From: Annona cherimola | Lineage: Eukaryota > Streptophyta > Magnoliopsida > Magnoliales > Annonaceae | Direction of reading: 5' to 3' | NCBI GenBank assembly: GCA_030490835.1 | Contig: CM059971.1 | Location: forward strand, 123,536,564 to 123,600,563 | Length of the DNA: 64,000 nucleotides | In this document: positions 1 to 12,931 of the stretch, piece by piece | Layout: every line of letters begins with the position of its first letter | How positions within the stretch are numbered: position 1 is the first letter of the stretch | Notes under the pieces: generated by a model | Told to the model about the DNA's origin: nothing | Database searches by the model: none | The model's input: only the letters and a program-made list of their open reading frames with translations | Position numbers and translations under genes: made by a program

Positions 1-271
1 AAAATTTTTTGATGAAAACTTTTCAGAGTAGAAGTTGTCAAGTTGATAGAAAATGATGTGATATGATAGGGGTAATAATGAGGTATAAAGAGAATAAAGT
101 AAAATAGATAGGGTAGTTGTATGAGTATTTATGTGGAAATGATTGAAAAGTAGGGTTGTTTATATAGGAAAATGTGAAAAAATAATTAAAAAATAAGATA
201 GTTATAGGAAGTGAAAAGTTTTGGATTGAAAAATTTTTAGTGACATATTTTGTGTGTAACCAAACACACCC
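1..271. mobile_element. Tourist-like (PIF/Harbinger-type) MITE, cut by the left window edge
   Basis: It ends in ccaaacacaccc followed by taa. The body shares long stretches with the intact element at 35167-35431, such as gatgtgatatgataggggta and gaaatgattgaaaagtaggg. The left end is outside the window. Confidence 0.6.
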
Positions 272-274
272 TAA

Positions 275-904
275 GAAAGGCCGTTTCTACGTAGGTCGCA
301 ATTCTATAGAAACGTTTTTCCATCTTCCATAGAAGTATTTTACATTTCACAAAAGTGAAAATGCTTAGTTTGAGTCTCACCAATATAGTTTTGTAAAATT
401 TAAGTATTTGAAATGTTATTTTAAGGTTAAATTTTTTATTTCCTAACTAAATATGATACGTTAAACATGTGAAGTAATTAGATTTTACAAAAAAAAAATT
501 TAATGACCCTAAATTAAAGCGACGAATGCCTTTCTTACCATAAAAGAATGAACGTTTTGTGACAAATTTTTCGCTATGCTTAATTTTTTACTATAAAAGG
601 CTTTATTCTGTAATATAAATAACAATTGTTGCTGAAACAAAGCTTTTAGCCACAATAATAATAAATATTGCAAAAAAAATCTTTTAGCAACAAAAATTAT
701 TACTAGATGTATGCTTTTTAGTAATAAATTCAAAAAATTATAAAAATATTTTGTGATGGACTTATTTTGATTCAATTACAGTGATATTAGTGTAAAGTAA
801 TACATGTATGTAATGACAAAATTTTTGCATACATCACTAAAACTTTGTTTTCTTGTACTGTGCATATACTAATTTCGTATATCAGTATTAATTTATTTTT
901 AAAA
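275..904. other. Intergenic; AT-rich, with a repeat of the 'agcaac' type
   Basis: At about 500-880 there are motifs such as ttgctgaaacaaagcttttagc and cttttagcaacaaaaatt in AT-rich DNA. The same word set recurs near 12.05, 24.6, 27.0, 32.3, 32.8, 35.8, 42.8, 46.4 and 50.2 kb. No gene is supported. Confidence 0.45.
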
Positions 905-1570
905 AAAACTATTTTCAGAAAAGAAACGGACCAGCTGATGGAATGGCGTCGTATGAGTCACACCTCCTAACCGTCGATAGGGATACAAAGCGTGAGTGGA
1001 GGACCAAAACCTGATGCACGTGGGAGCATGACGCCACCTTTCCAGCATTTCTCATCCGCCGTCTCCCGCCCATCACGTTGTTTTCGCTCCATATAACTTA
1101 CACCCGCGAATTTGCCTTGGCCCTCCACGCGACTCAAATCGCTCAACGACCATCCGATGATAAATATCCACGCCCACCACAAATCACGCGCTGCGAATAC
1201 ATGCAAACCACGTCAGAAAGAACTCGTCAGCTTGAATAAATAGAAAAAAAGTTTTCCATTTTTCAGGACTTAATCTCGGCCTAAGATGGCAATATATCGG
1301 CAAATGATTTTTGGATGATATCTGAAAAATAACGAAAGCGAACGGTCTGGATCATAGAAAAAGCTGAGCCACAAAAATTGCTTCCAGAGTCGCGACAGTC
1401 CAAACGAATTCCCAAGACATTGCCCGGAAGCTGAAAAAGAAATCATGATGTGAGCATTCAAAGTATGAAACGGTCGCACGGTCAAAAGATAAGTATTCTC
1501 TGCCGTTCCTCTCGAAAGCCATTCGCCCGTGTGAAGACGATCGCGAATCTTTATCCACTTGTAATCTTCA
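905..1570. other. GC-richer intergenic island, function unknown
   Basis: Base composition is clearly more balanced than in the flanks, with several CpGs and a cacgtg core at about 1017-1022. Open frames on the minus strand are short and show no domain. It may be a promoter fragment of a gene to the left or a decayed gene. The next 1.1 kb (1571-2660) is plain AT-rich DNA in which I see nothing. Confidence 0.3.
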
Positions 1571-2689
1571 AAGACAGTTTGGAATTATTTCAACCATGAA
1601 GGATTTTCATAGGTTTGTATCTAGTCCAACCCGTCCATGCACTCTCTTTGCTTTTTTCTTTGAATTTTTCGAAAATATATTATCATTTATTATATTTAGG
1701 AAAAATTCTCTTTGTACTTACAACGTTTGGCTATTATTTTTTACATACTTATAACATTTTATCTTTAATTTCTTAGATGTCTATGTCATTACTTTCAACT
1801 CAAACTGAAGTCCAATGAATGCAAAAATTTTAATTTTGCCCTCATACCATTTATAAACAAATATTCCAAATGAAATCCTTATTGTATTTTTTTTGTAAAA
1901 CAAATTCGATATATTTTTCATTCAAATTATAATGAAAAATGAGTAAAGTCATTTTATTTTTGTTTACATAATGGCGTGGGGAATCGATATTTCTACATGC
2001 ACTTGATGTCCGTTTAAGGTGAAAATAACGGTATGGGTAGATGAAGAATTAGTTATGAAATATCGTGGATATTCAAAAAATTAATAAAATATTGTATGTA
2101 CGAAAGAAATAATTGTCATGTGTTGTGAGTGTGAGAGAAATTTTTTTTACATTTATTAATAATTATTTGTTAATGATGTAAAAAAAAATCACTTTGATAA
2201 AAAATTTTGAAAGTGCTCTAAAGGATCTAGGATCATTAAATGTATGTTTATGAGATGAGATTATCATTTATAAAACATTTTTCATTATTCAAGAGAACTC
2301 TTACATTTTCAAGGTAATTTTTCTTATTTTGTACACACATTATTACATTCTTATCTTATTTCTCTCTCCCATTTAAGCTCTTTAATCCTTTTGAATAGGT
2401 TTAAAAAGTGAATATACGATTACTAAAATTTAAAAACAAATAAGTAACCTGAACAGTTTTTAATATATGTGATTTTTCTGAAGGAACAATACACGTTATT
2501 TTTGACATCATATACAAATGACATGGATAAATACCATAAATGGTTTAGTTCTTAAAAAGACTGTTTACAATTAAAAAAAACCATTTTTATATGTAGCAGT
2601 TAGAAGTAATAAACTTCCGTGTCCAAAATGTCTCAATTTTATTTATATTTCTGTGCTATTTTAAACCTTACTGGAATACGTCGCTCACG

Positions 2690-3545
2690 AATAGAATGGA
2701 TCTTAAACTAATATTCAAATACCTGAAGTGCGGAGAGACACATATACATATTCTGCAAACTCCATGCGAGAGAATACGATCGCGAAATTTATTCTCCCAC
2801 TGAATCTTTTCGCGAGCGGGCGGGAATTCACGTGAATGGCTGCAGCCGCGGACAGCGGTGACCCGCTGTCCATCACCATGCCCCGGCTCACATGCATGCC
2901 CATCATACGACTGAATGTATGCATCATCATGGCATGCTCCGAGTCTGGATATATGTGCATGCATGCATGAATGGCGGTACAGCATGTGAAAAAGCAATGT
3001 TCCCGATGACCTGTATGAAAACGACTCTTCGATGTAAAACCATATTCCCCACCTCACACTGCCCCTGGTTTTTATCGCAATCACATACGGTATCCTCCTG
3101 GGTCCAGATTCTGCCGTACTCCTAACGTACGTCTCGAGATCAAGGCCGTCCAAATTCCACCACTTGGAATCGATGGAAAACCGCCAAAACCTTACATTGA
3201 TGGTAAGAACGGTAGAAATTGCAAGCTATGGGGGGCTCCAGAACTTGGGTAATATCCTCGCCGTTGGGCCATGGTAATTGAACGGTTCGGATGCAGTGAA
3301 AAGGGCACATGTGCGGTAGAAGTTGATGAGTCTTGGTGTTGTTCCCCCCGGTGGGGTGCGTTGTGTCTGTAGCTTGTGTTGGTGTTCTCAAAATGACGGA
3401 AGCAGCTTGAGTGCAGGATCCACTTTGGTGGTACGTACAGCTTTTGTGGACAAAGTTGGCATGCAAAGGACCGAAAAAGATAGGAAATCATAAGTTCTTC
3501 CATCCACCATACACGTGGCAATGTAAACCAAACGTCCATCTAAAT
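2690..3545. other. GC-richer intergenic island with CATGCA clusters
   Basis: This is a second compositionally distinct block. At 2890-2970 it has many overlapping catgca/atgcat motifs. The longest minus-strand open frames have no recognisable domain and overlap each other in different frames, so I call no gene. It is possibly a regulatory block or a non-coding transcript. Confidence 0.3.
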
Positions 3546-5623
3546 GTACATACTCTGTGGGCCACCAACAAATGATGTTATCAAAGAACTTGCATTACTA
3601 AAAAATTAAACTTGTTTTCCTTTGGGGAAATGGATCCGAGTGCTTGCATGCGAAACTCGAACTGATCAATTCAAAACGTTGCAAGTTTGAAACTCATGAA
3701 AGCCCCCTCGATATGTAATCTTAGCCGTGCACTGGGTGAGCCATTTGTCGATCTGGTGGCTTGTAGGGGTCATGTGGAAAAATTAATTAGGCCCTGATGC
3801 AGTCCGGCACATAAACTATGAAGAATGCATATGCTCAAATTAGGTGATTGGATTGGATTGGATTGGATGCGGATGAGATTGTTGGGTTAGGAATGATAAA
3901 AGTTGTACAATAATTAGAAAAAATTAAATGAAATATGAAAATTTTAGGTGCTATTTTTCAAAATGTAAAATTACATCTAAATCTCATTCCATCTCCATCG
4001 TAAATAGGTCCTTATAATAGCAAATATTGATTCATAATCCATTAGCTGGACTCATTGAGGATTACATGGGCAAAATCTTTACTAAGGTTTACTAGGCGTA
4101 TAAAAATATTATTTACTTAAGAAGGAAAAAGAGAAGCAGAAAACGTGATTTCCTCACTAAGCTGCTTCCTCCGTAAACAATGCCCGTTAAAGCGACAATA
4201 TTCCTTGCTTCAAAAGAGAAACAGCTCTGATACCCCAGGGAATGCAGCTGCAATGATTTTGTAACGCATGAAACTGGCTGTCTTTGCACCGGATATTAAA
4301 ACAGTATATATCCCTCAAATTAAATATAATAATGCAGTTTTCATCAAAATATAAATATAATAATGCAGCACGCAGCAGCAGGTTTGAATCAAGTCTATAT
4401 ATCAACATGCCTCTCGGCGGCATTGGCTGTGTCATGTCAGCCTAATGGAGCCATTGCTAGACTTTTCTGGTGCAGTTCATACATACGTAGCCCTTGCTTC
4501 ATAAATAATAAGCGGAAACCCCACAAAGGAAAACACCTCCTAAAAACCGGCGTTGCTGGATCAGAGGTTGACATGCCGTTGATTAGCTTGGGGTTCTCAA
4601 CAAATTCCCTTCCATGATTACTGTCGGCTTTACAGAGTTGCTGAGTATACGGCTAAGCTGCTGGGGGTCGTTTACGTGTTGGTTTCGTAGCTTTCAGGAT
4701 TGGTCTCAACATGTGTATATAGTTTTCAATTTTAGAAATATTTGCTGCAAATCCATATTAAATGCTGTGGATTTCTGATATTGAACAGTTTGCAAGGTGG
4801 GTTTTGGTTGAACAGGCTGATAATATATAGCACCCGTTACTTCCGATTTTTGTTAATATGCGATACAACTAGTAAAATCTTGGTCAGATGATCATCAGCT
4901 GGATTCTTAATTATTTTCTCCATATATTCCATCAAAAAAACTTTTTATTAAGTCCATATATTGATAAGTCGATATACGGGGGACACATACGGGATAACCT
5001 TCTTCTGCACATATGAACGAAAAAGTCTTGCGGTTTGTTTTGCGTGAAGTAGGAATCGAAGTTCCCACTTAATTGATTTCCAGTGGAAAATATGTAGTTA
5101 ATTATATCAAGAACAAGGCTATAAGAAAGAAACTGGGCAAATGGATGTGGGCAAGGCTGATCAGATGTGCTTGTACGTAAGCACTCCTGAAATTTCTTTT
5201 CCATTTTTAATGGAGTTTTTTGTTAGCTTTTTCTTCTTGAGGATTTGTGTATAGATGGACTAATTAATTGTGGGTTGGAAACGGAACACACGATATTTGT
5301 CCTAATTTTACCTGGCCGGAAGTGTAAAATGCAAACCCGTGCAAATTACTTGGCCTGGTTTCCCCTTTCCATGAATGCAGGACTTCATTAATATTTTTTG
5401 CTTTTGGGCGTGGCATGGAACTGGAATGAGAATTGAAGCTGCGAATTTGGGGAAAGCTACGAACTATAAATTTTTTTTTTTTAAAAAAAAAATTCAGATG
5501 CCAGCATAAAAGGGCCCAAAAAAAAAAAAAAAGGACTACTATTTTGAGAATGCAGGTACTGCGCAACATATGTGTCTTCGATGGATCAAAAGTAAAAACC
5601 ATGGGAAAATAAATATGACGCAT
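3546..5623. other. Intergenic; short GATTG microsatellite, otherwise nothing recognised
   Basis: A pentamer repeat (gattg, about four units) lies at about 3847-3866. A less AT-rich block at 4150-4620 has a plus-strand open frame of about 84 codons with no known domain. The rest is AT-rich, including a T-run/A-run pair at 5470-5491. Confidence 0.35.
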
Positions 5624-6020
5624 GATCTTTTCAGACCGGTCGGAAATCCGGTGATTTCCGACCGGTCCAAAAATATATTTTCTTTTATTTTTTTTTGAAA
5701 AATAATTTTATAAACTTGTTAATCTAGTTATATTTATTTTATAAACCAAGTTTTATCATTTTTGGATATATCTATATATTTATTTTGGATTTTTAAAAAC
5801 AGGGGTATTTAAGTCATTTTAAGAATATTTAAAATGACTTAAATACCCCTGTTTTTAAAAATCCAAAATAAATATATATACATATCTAAAAATGATAAAA
5901 CTTGGTTTATAAATTAAATATAACTAGATTAACAAGTTTATAAAATTATTTTTCAAAAAAAATATAAAAAAAAAAATTTTGGACCGGAATCACTGGATTT
6001 CCGACCGGTCTGAAAAGATC
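5624..6020. mobile_element. 397 bp near-perfect palindromic foldback element (family A)
   Basis: The left end gatcttttcagaccggtcgg is matched by its inverse at 6001-6020. The arms stay complementary to the centre at about 5822 (tcattttaagaatatttaaaatga). Each terminus also carries an inner inverted pair (ggtcggaaat / atttccgacc, degenerate on the right side). No convincing target-site duplication was found. It is probably a non-autonomous DNA transposon (MITE). Confidence 0.8.
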
Positions 6021-6224
6021 GGTCCTCAGTAAATATAGAGAGGTGAAACAAAAGGGGCGCCCGAAAGAGCTAAAATATAATTGGGAATGCATTTATTGAG
6101 AGTGGCATGCATGCGTACACACGGTTCAGACCAGCAGACATATGTTCATCGACAGCTCGTTCGCTGCCTCAATTGGGATGCGCTTTGTCGTCTATGGTCA
6201 ATCTATGCACCAAAATTATCATTT

Positions 6225-6475
6225 TATCCTCATTTCAGATCGGTTCAAATATAATTTTTTTATTTTTTCAAAAGCCTTTTACAAAACAATTAATCTAATT
6301 ATGTTTAATCTATAAATCAAATTTTACTAATTTTAGAGATGTATATATATATATTGGATTTTTAAACATAGGGGTATTTTAGTCATGTTTCAATAATTTA
6401 AAATGACTAAAATACCCTTATTTTTAAAAATCCAAAATAAATTTATACACATCTAAAAATATAAATTACATGTCA
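6225..6475. mobile_element. Truncated family A foldback element
   Basis: It begins near tttcagatcggtt, related to the family A terminus. It shares the internal words ggatttttaaacataggggt and aaaatgactaaaataccc with the 5624-6020 element. The centre is palindromic but the right terminus is missing. Confidence 0.6.
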
Positions 6476-9400
6476 CTAAGCATGGCTTGGCTTTCTCAAG
6501 CAGTCTAGCTAACTCATTCATGTTCCAGCTAACTTGTGATACATGAAACCTGGCAATGTTGATGTGAATGGAAAGAAGAGATTGATAATTAATGAGTAAT
6601 TGTTACGCATTCGAAATGAAATAAATAGCATTAAAAATGAGAAAATAAGGTTATTATGTATGGAAAAAATGAGAATGAAAGAAAAGATCTCATTATATTC
6701 CCATGGTATTCCATCCCTTCATATATTCTCATAGCCCAACAAATAAAAAATCCATTAAAAACAAAAGAAAATTAAGAGTATAATGCAGCATACGTGCATT
6801 TTAATTTATTATTAATTAATTAATTACACTTTTTTCATATTTCTACATATTTAATTATTTTACTATTTAAATTATTTTACTATTTGATTTTTTTTATTAC
6901 ATCAAGTGCAGGGGTGATGGTCAAATCCTCAACAAGTGGCAACATGCCACCATGTGTTACCATTGGGGCAAACCCATAGACACACTATTTGGATTATTAC
7001 CTTTATAATATAATGATTTTTTTTTATCTTTTCATACAACTACCTTATATTACATTATTTTCTTTCATTTTACAAATTATTCACATTTCTATTTTTCTCT
7101 TTTACTTTCACATTTTTTCAAATAGACACTAGGTTGCAAATAGAGTCAAAATAGAGTGATATTCATACTAATATCATAGTCAGTAAAGCACTTAAAAGCG
7201 TCATTATTAGCTAGCTATATAAACCAACTGAATATGTATCAAGAGAATCAAGTAATAACAACATTGTCAATTATCATCGTCATCATGTACTAGTATTTAA
7301 GTATTTGGAGATTTTGTGGATGTCAAATAATATTTGAACTTTTCTTTCACAACACATGCTAAATTCCTTGTTTTTTGTTGCAAAGTTGGAAGAATGGGTA
7401 AAGGATGTCATTTGATTCTTTTTTTATTAATATTATACATTGTGACATACTATATCACATATTAAGTTCATTCACTCAGAGACAGAAAATTCCTATCTAT
7501 CTCAAAGGGAGATATTGTGACATTGGTATTTTTTTATACTATATTGTGAACTTGTGCATGAGTGCTAAGATTTGAGTTCCTCTCATATGTAAATTTACAT
7601 TTTCACCACGTGCAATCATGATAGTGGAAATTAAGATTCCCATTTTGTAAAACTAAAATGTGCACTTAAAATTTAATTCCCAAAAACTGCATAATTAATG
7701 CTGGTCCAACCAACCACTAGGGTGTTAGTCCAGTAGTAAGTCCGTTGCCAGCAACACATATGGACGTGACTTTGATTGTAGGGAGTGGCATTCTCCCTTT
7801 ATTAAAAAATGGGAGCATCTTTGGTAGCAGCAGTTGCATGAATGTGGTGGCAACGGACTCTCCATTATTGTGGGAATGTCCATCGTATAAAAAAAATTTA
7901 ATAATATTGTTAGAATATTATATAATTTTTATAAAAATATTTCAAAATTTAATTGTAATATTAATTTAGATTATTGTAAAAATACTCATAAAAAATGCTT
8001 GTCCGATCTCCCACCGAACGGTGGGCCCCATCTGCAGCGGTCTTGGATGTTACGATCCGCACCTCTTCAATTCCTTGGTACGTGCATGGTTTCGTACTTG
8101 CCTTGCCTTGTGCCGCCGTGCGATGGAAATCATGTGCCCACGTATTTCTTTTTAGTTTTTCAGTGACCATTTGTTTTATTTTGTTTTATTTTGTTTGGGT
8201 GTGCTTTGGGGGTGTTTTGTAATATAATTTTTTTTGGAATTGTGAGATTGGGTGAAGAGTGAAAAATGAAATATTTTGATATTTGTGTGATTGATATAAA
8301 ATAATAGAGATAAATTTGAAATAAATAGAATTCTTAGAATGTAGGTGAAAGAAAAAAAGATTGAAATATAGAAGTAAAATTGAAAAATATGGTTGTAAGG
8401 TATTAAATGATTTGTGGGAAAATTGGGAGGATGAAACATTTCCCACCCCATCCCACTTTCGTACTTTAATAAACGTGTCTTTCGTTTCTCTTAAATTTTT
8501 CAATCTAAATTTTTTTCACTTCTTATGCTTATCTTATTTTCTAATTATTTCTTTACATATTTCTATATATAAAGATATATTGATTTTCAATTGTTTCTCT
8601 ACAACTATAGAATTTATTTAATAACTCATCATCTATACTCCTATCATATTACATTATTTCTCTTAATTCAAAAAATTTTACATAAAAACTGTTTATTCAA
8701 AAGTTTTAAATTTTTATCAAATACCAAACATACCCTTTAATGGAATGGTGAGCATTTGTTTGTAATAGCAGAAATGGAATGGAAAAGCGAAAGAATGATG
8801 TAATACAATAAGAGTAAAGAGTGAATAAAATCAAAATAAATAAGATAATTATATAGAAAGATATGAGAAATAATTAAAATATAGAGATAAAAATGAAAAA
8901 TAAAGTACTTAGCAAACTAAGATATTAAAATACAACATAATAAGAAGTGGAAAATGTGTATTATATTCCATTCCCACTATTTGCTTTATGCAAAACTTTC
9001 ACTCAATTCCAAAATGTATTTTGTTATGATCATCCATGTGTATTTAACAATGAAGAATGACAACAAGATACCATAAAAAACAATGACCACGAAAATCATA
9101 TATATTAAAAGCTTTATAAATTATGAATTTTTTAAAATTTTAATAGTTGATATTCACTTTTAAAATGTGTTGAATTTTTTATATGTATATAAGTTTCTAA
9201 TCAAAGTGATTTTTGACATGTAAATAAATAAATTATATTCATAAAGATAATATATTGTTTAGATTTTCGAAACAAATTAAAAAGGAAAATAAGTGCGTGG
9301 ACATATCTATGCACCAGAGTTGTTTTAGAGCAGAAACACATAAATATAAGCTATGGCCTAACGCAACTAAGTTGTGTTGACATTACAAGCATCTCCTAGA

Positions 9401-12210
9401 CTTTTATTTTAAAATAGTTTTTTTTATTTTACTTCCAGATCATTTATTGTATTTATGTGTATTATTGATGATGTAAATCGCTTTCATCGAAAACTTATAT
9501 CCTATATAAATTTCCAAATTTTATTAGTTCTATATTTATCCTCAAAATATGTTAATTTTTTAAATTCAAAATTTTAGTCAAAGTAATTTTTTTTATGGAA
9601 ACTGCATTCGTATATGCTGTGCTATCCACTGCAAATGGCCTCCTATGATCATAAAATCACAACCTATTATATAGATTACATTTATAATTATTTATTTTAG
9701 TGACATACAATTTTCATGTAAATTGAATTTGTGTATGACCTCCATCTGGAAATAGTATAAATCAAAATAATAAAACTGTTTGATTTAAATAATAATTTGA
9801 AAGTTCTATTTTTAACGTATAGACCATTTAAAATATGTCTTACATGCATGAATAATTATATAAAGCATCAATAAATTAAAATGCACACGGGGGCCTATGT
9901 TTGGGATGGACTAGTCCATCAACCATGGCAGCACGAAATATTGGTTTCGGTGTCCCCCAAAGAATTTATAACCAAAAAAATGTCTTGTATTCAGTGGAAC
10001 ACGCTCCCATATGATCTAATTTTCATACATAGTTGCAGTACTATAGTTCAAGGTAAGTAATTAAGAAGCCAGTAAATAAACCCGAACAAAATACAGCTCC
10101 TATCCCATTCTAAGGATAGAATTCTCCGTTTTCAGAAAACATTTTTCCAATCTTTATCATAATTTTTCTTCAATTCTCGTGCAATTTTTTTATAATCCTG
10201 ACACACTATAATAATTTTTTTATCTCATCCCATGTTCCATTTTTTTTTTATCAATTTTGTGAATGCAAATCTTACAAGTAATAATGTTGATATATTAAGA
10301 CAACTAACCCCAAAACTAAATATTTCGACTTTGGTTGGTGAGAGGCAAGTGGGTCTTTCTCATGCTTATGCTGTCGCCACTCAAGAAATGTAGATATAGG
10401 AGTTGAAATTGGGGATTTTCAGCATTATAGAGCCAACGATTTTTCTTGATTTATGACGTGAAGAAGATATTATATATTCTAATTATTAAGATGCGTTGCC
10501 GACTTATATATCCATAAACCTTCCCCATTCGGGCTTGTACGTGTACTGGTGCGACACATATGGGATGTCTCTTCCGATGGTGCCTTGTCGATCGACACTG
10601 CGATTTATACAGTGCACATATATAAAAATATCTCACGCAGGGATTTCTCTTAAATGTTTAAGAACAAAATCTACAACTTCTATGACATGCAAGCAACCCC
10701 AAATGTCTTGGCCGAAGTAAAATTTTCTTTCAATTAAATCCATATATCTAAGCATCCTAAATTCCTAATAACATTACTTATTATACTCTATCTTTTGCAC
10801 AGATATATCCACTTCAGAGTTCAGATTAGAAAAGGTAATTAATCATTCCATATATCCTGAGTATTCCGACAAGTTTCTTTTTGGTAATTATAAGGAAAAT
10901 ATTAAAGGACAAGAAAATTATAGTTAAAGAAGAATGATTTAAGCCACCTAGTGAAATTAATAAAACATATCAAGTTAAAATTTATCAATTTAAAACTTTT
11001 CATTCTCCACAACTATTATACTTTTTAATCGTTTTTTCATATTTTCCTGTACAACTATCCTATTTTTCAATCATTTCCACACAAATAACCTATCTATTTT
11101 AACTTTATTCTCTTTACTACTTATCATTATCTCTATCATATCACATCATTCTACAATTTTTACTTTCTACAACTTTTTGCCAGAAATTTTATTCATTAAC
11201 AATCGTGCGCAAGAAAATGAAAGCATTAATCCCGTCCCCTTCTCGATTCCAGTGCAATGGGATCATCTTGAGGAAATTGCTAATATTCGTTGATTTGATG
11301 GCTTTCTCTGTCCATCAAAGGATTGATGTCTACCCTCGTCAATCAATGGAAAAGTGAAGTGAAAGAACACTACGGTCCTATAAATGGACAGTACGACTCT
11401 GCTGGTATCAAGAAAACTACATGAAAATTGGGACACCAGTACATGAAGGAGGCTTGAAGTTCATATGCATGCACTTATAATTTGCCCATGCATGTACCTA
11501 TGCGTGCATCCATTCAATGCTCACTGCCCGGAGGTTTTTGACGCGGCAAAAACAAAGACATAATTTTACTTTATGTTCTAAAGCATCCCAAGTCTTTGGA
11601 TGAGATGGGTAGGATGAGTTTTTTATTTTCAGAATAATTACAAAACACACTATTCTGTTTAGGATGGGGAGAATGAGAAACAAAAATAGAGTGGATATAA
11701 TATCGGTAAAGTGGATATAATAGTGTAGTTATATATAAGAAAATAACTGAAAAATAGAAAAATGATTAGAATATATAATGGAAAAATAGAATAGTTTTTG
11801 TGTTGATTTTTGCATTCTTATTATATGATATGGGTAAAGCGAGAATTAAAAAATTAAATATAGTAGTTATATAGAAATATATAAGAAAATAACTGAAAAT
11901 AAAAATAATTAGAATATATATATATATAATGAAGAATAGAATATATTGACTTTTGCATTCTCATTCTCTTATTTTCAGTCTTGTCTAAATAAACATATCT
12001 TATTTAATTCTTTCATCAGTGCACAAAAGACACTTTTGCCAAAGACAAGAATTAGCTTTTAACACAATAATATAATATACGTTGCCAAAAATAATCTTTT
12101 AGCACAAATTTTTATTATAAAAATTGTTATTAAAGCCTTTTGCAATTGACTTATAGCAACTTAGGCACAGCAACAACTTAGGGTGATTTCATATATATAT
12201 AGAGAGAGAG
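6476..12210. other. Intergenic, AT-rich, with decayed Tourist-like elements
   Basis: Tourist-like words are visible at about 7020-7140, 8736-8990, 10960-11200 and 11620-12000. At about 8197-8735 a stretch starts gggtgtgctttgg and ends ccaaacatacccttt, possibly two nested copies. A stretch at 9740-9900 carries internal words of the (TA)n-flanked family. At 7721-7800 a weak SINE-like segment is possible. I see no gene. Confidence 0.45.
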
Positions 12211-12931
12211 TTGTTCCGGTACAGCGTCACTGCACAGGAACAGTAGTGCAGTTGCCCAAAAAATGGGCCCAACACATATTAAAATATAATAATATTTTAT
12301 ATAATCATTTATCCATATATAAATCATACCTTAAATGGTTTAGATGTTGAAAAAACCACTTTAAAGTTATTATTTATATCAAAATATTTTATTACGTTGA
12401 ATTTGTACCATTTTCAGATGGGGCCCATATACATATCTGATTGGGATGAAAATTGGTATGGTTATAGAATACATTATTCTAAATACAATGAGCGGAGTAA
12501 ATTATGATTTGATGATCATGTGGGACCCATTTCAGCGATGTTGCACCTGAATATATCTTATATATATACATATATATACACAAATATTCAGGTGCAGTAT
12601 GCTGCACCGGAATTTCCAGAGCAGCATCGCTGAAATGGGCCTCACACGATCATCAAATCATAATCTACTCTACAATTGTGTTTAGAATAATATATTCTAT
12701 TACCATACCAATTTTCATCCTAATCAGATATATATATATGGGCCCCATCTGAAAATGGTACAAATTCAACGTAATAAAATAATTTGATGTAGATAACAAT
12801 TTTAAGATGATTTTTTCAACATGTAAACCATTTGGTATAAAATTTATATATAGATAAATGATTGTATAAAGTTTCATTACATTCTAATATGTGTGAAGCT
12901 CTTTTTGATCAAATGTGCTGCACCGGAACAG
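12211..12931. mobile_element. (TA)n-flanked foldback element, two copies as an inverted repeat (family C)
   Basis: The left end ttgttccggtacagcgtcac is mirrored by gctgcaccggaacag at the right end. Both arms carry the same internal words inverted (for example atggggcccatatac / atatgggccccatctg; gaaaattggtatgg / accataccaattttc). The spacer at about 12545-12585 is TA-rich, and the outer flanks are atatatatatag and atatatatata. Confidence 0.7.

Noticed and set aside
2668..3153. 161-codon minus-strand open frame
   Set aside because: No recognised domain, overlapped by other frames of similar length, and composition effects explain it.
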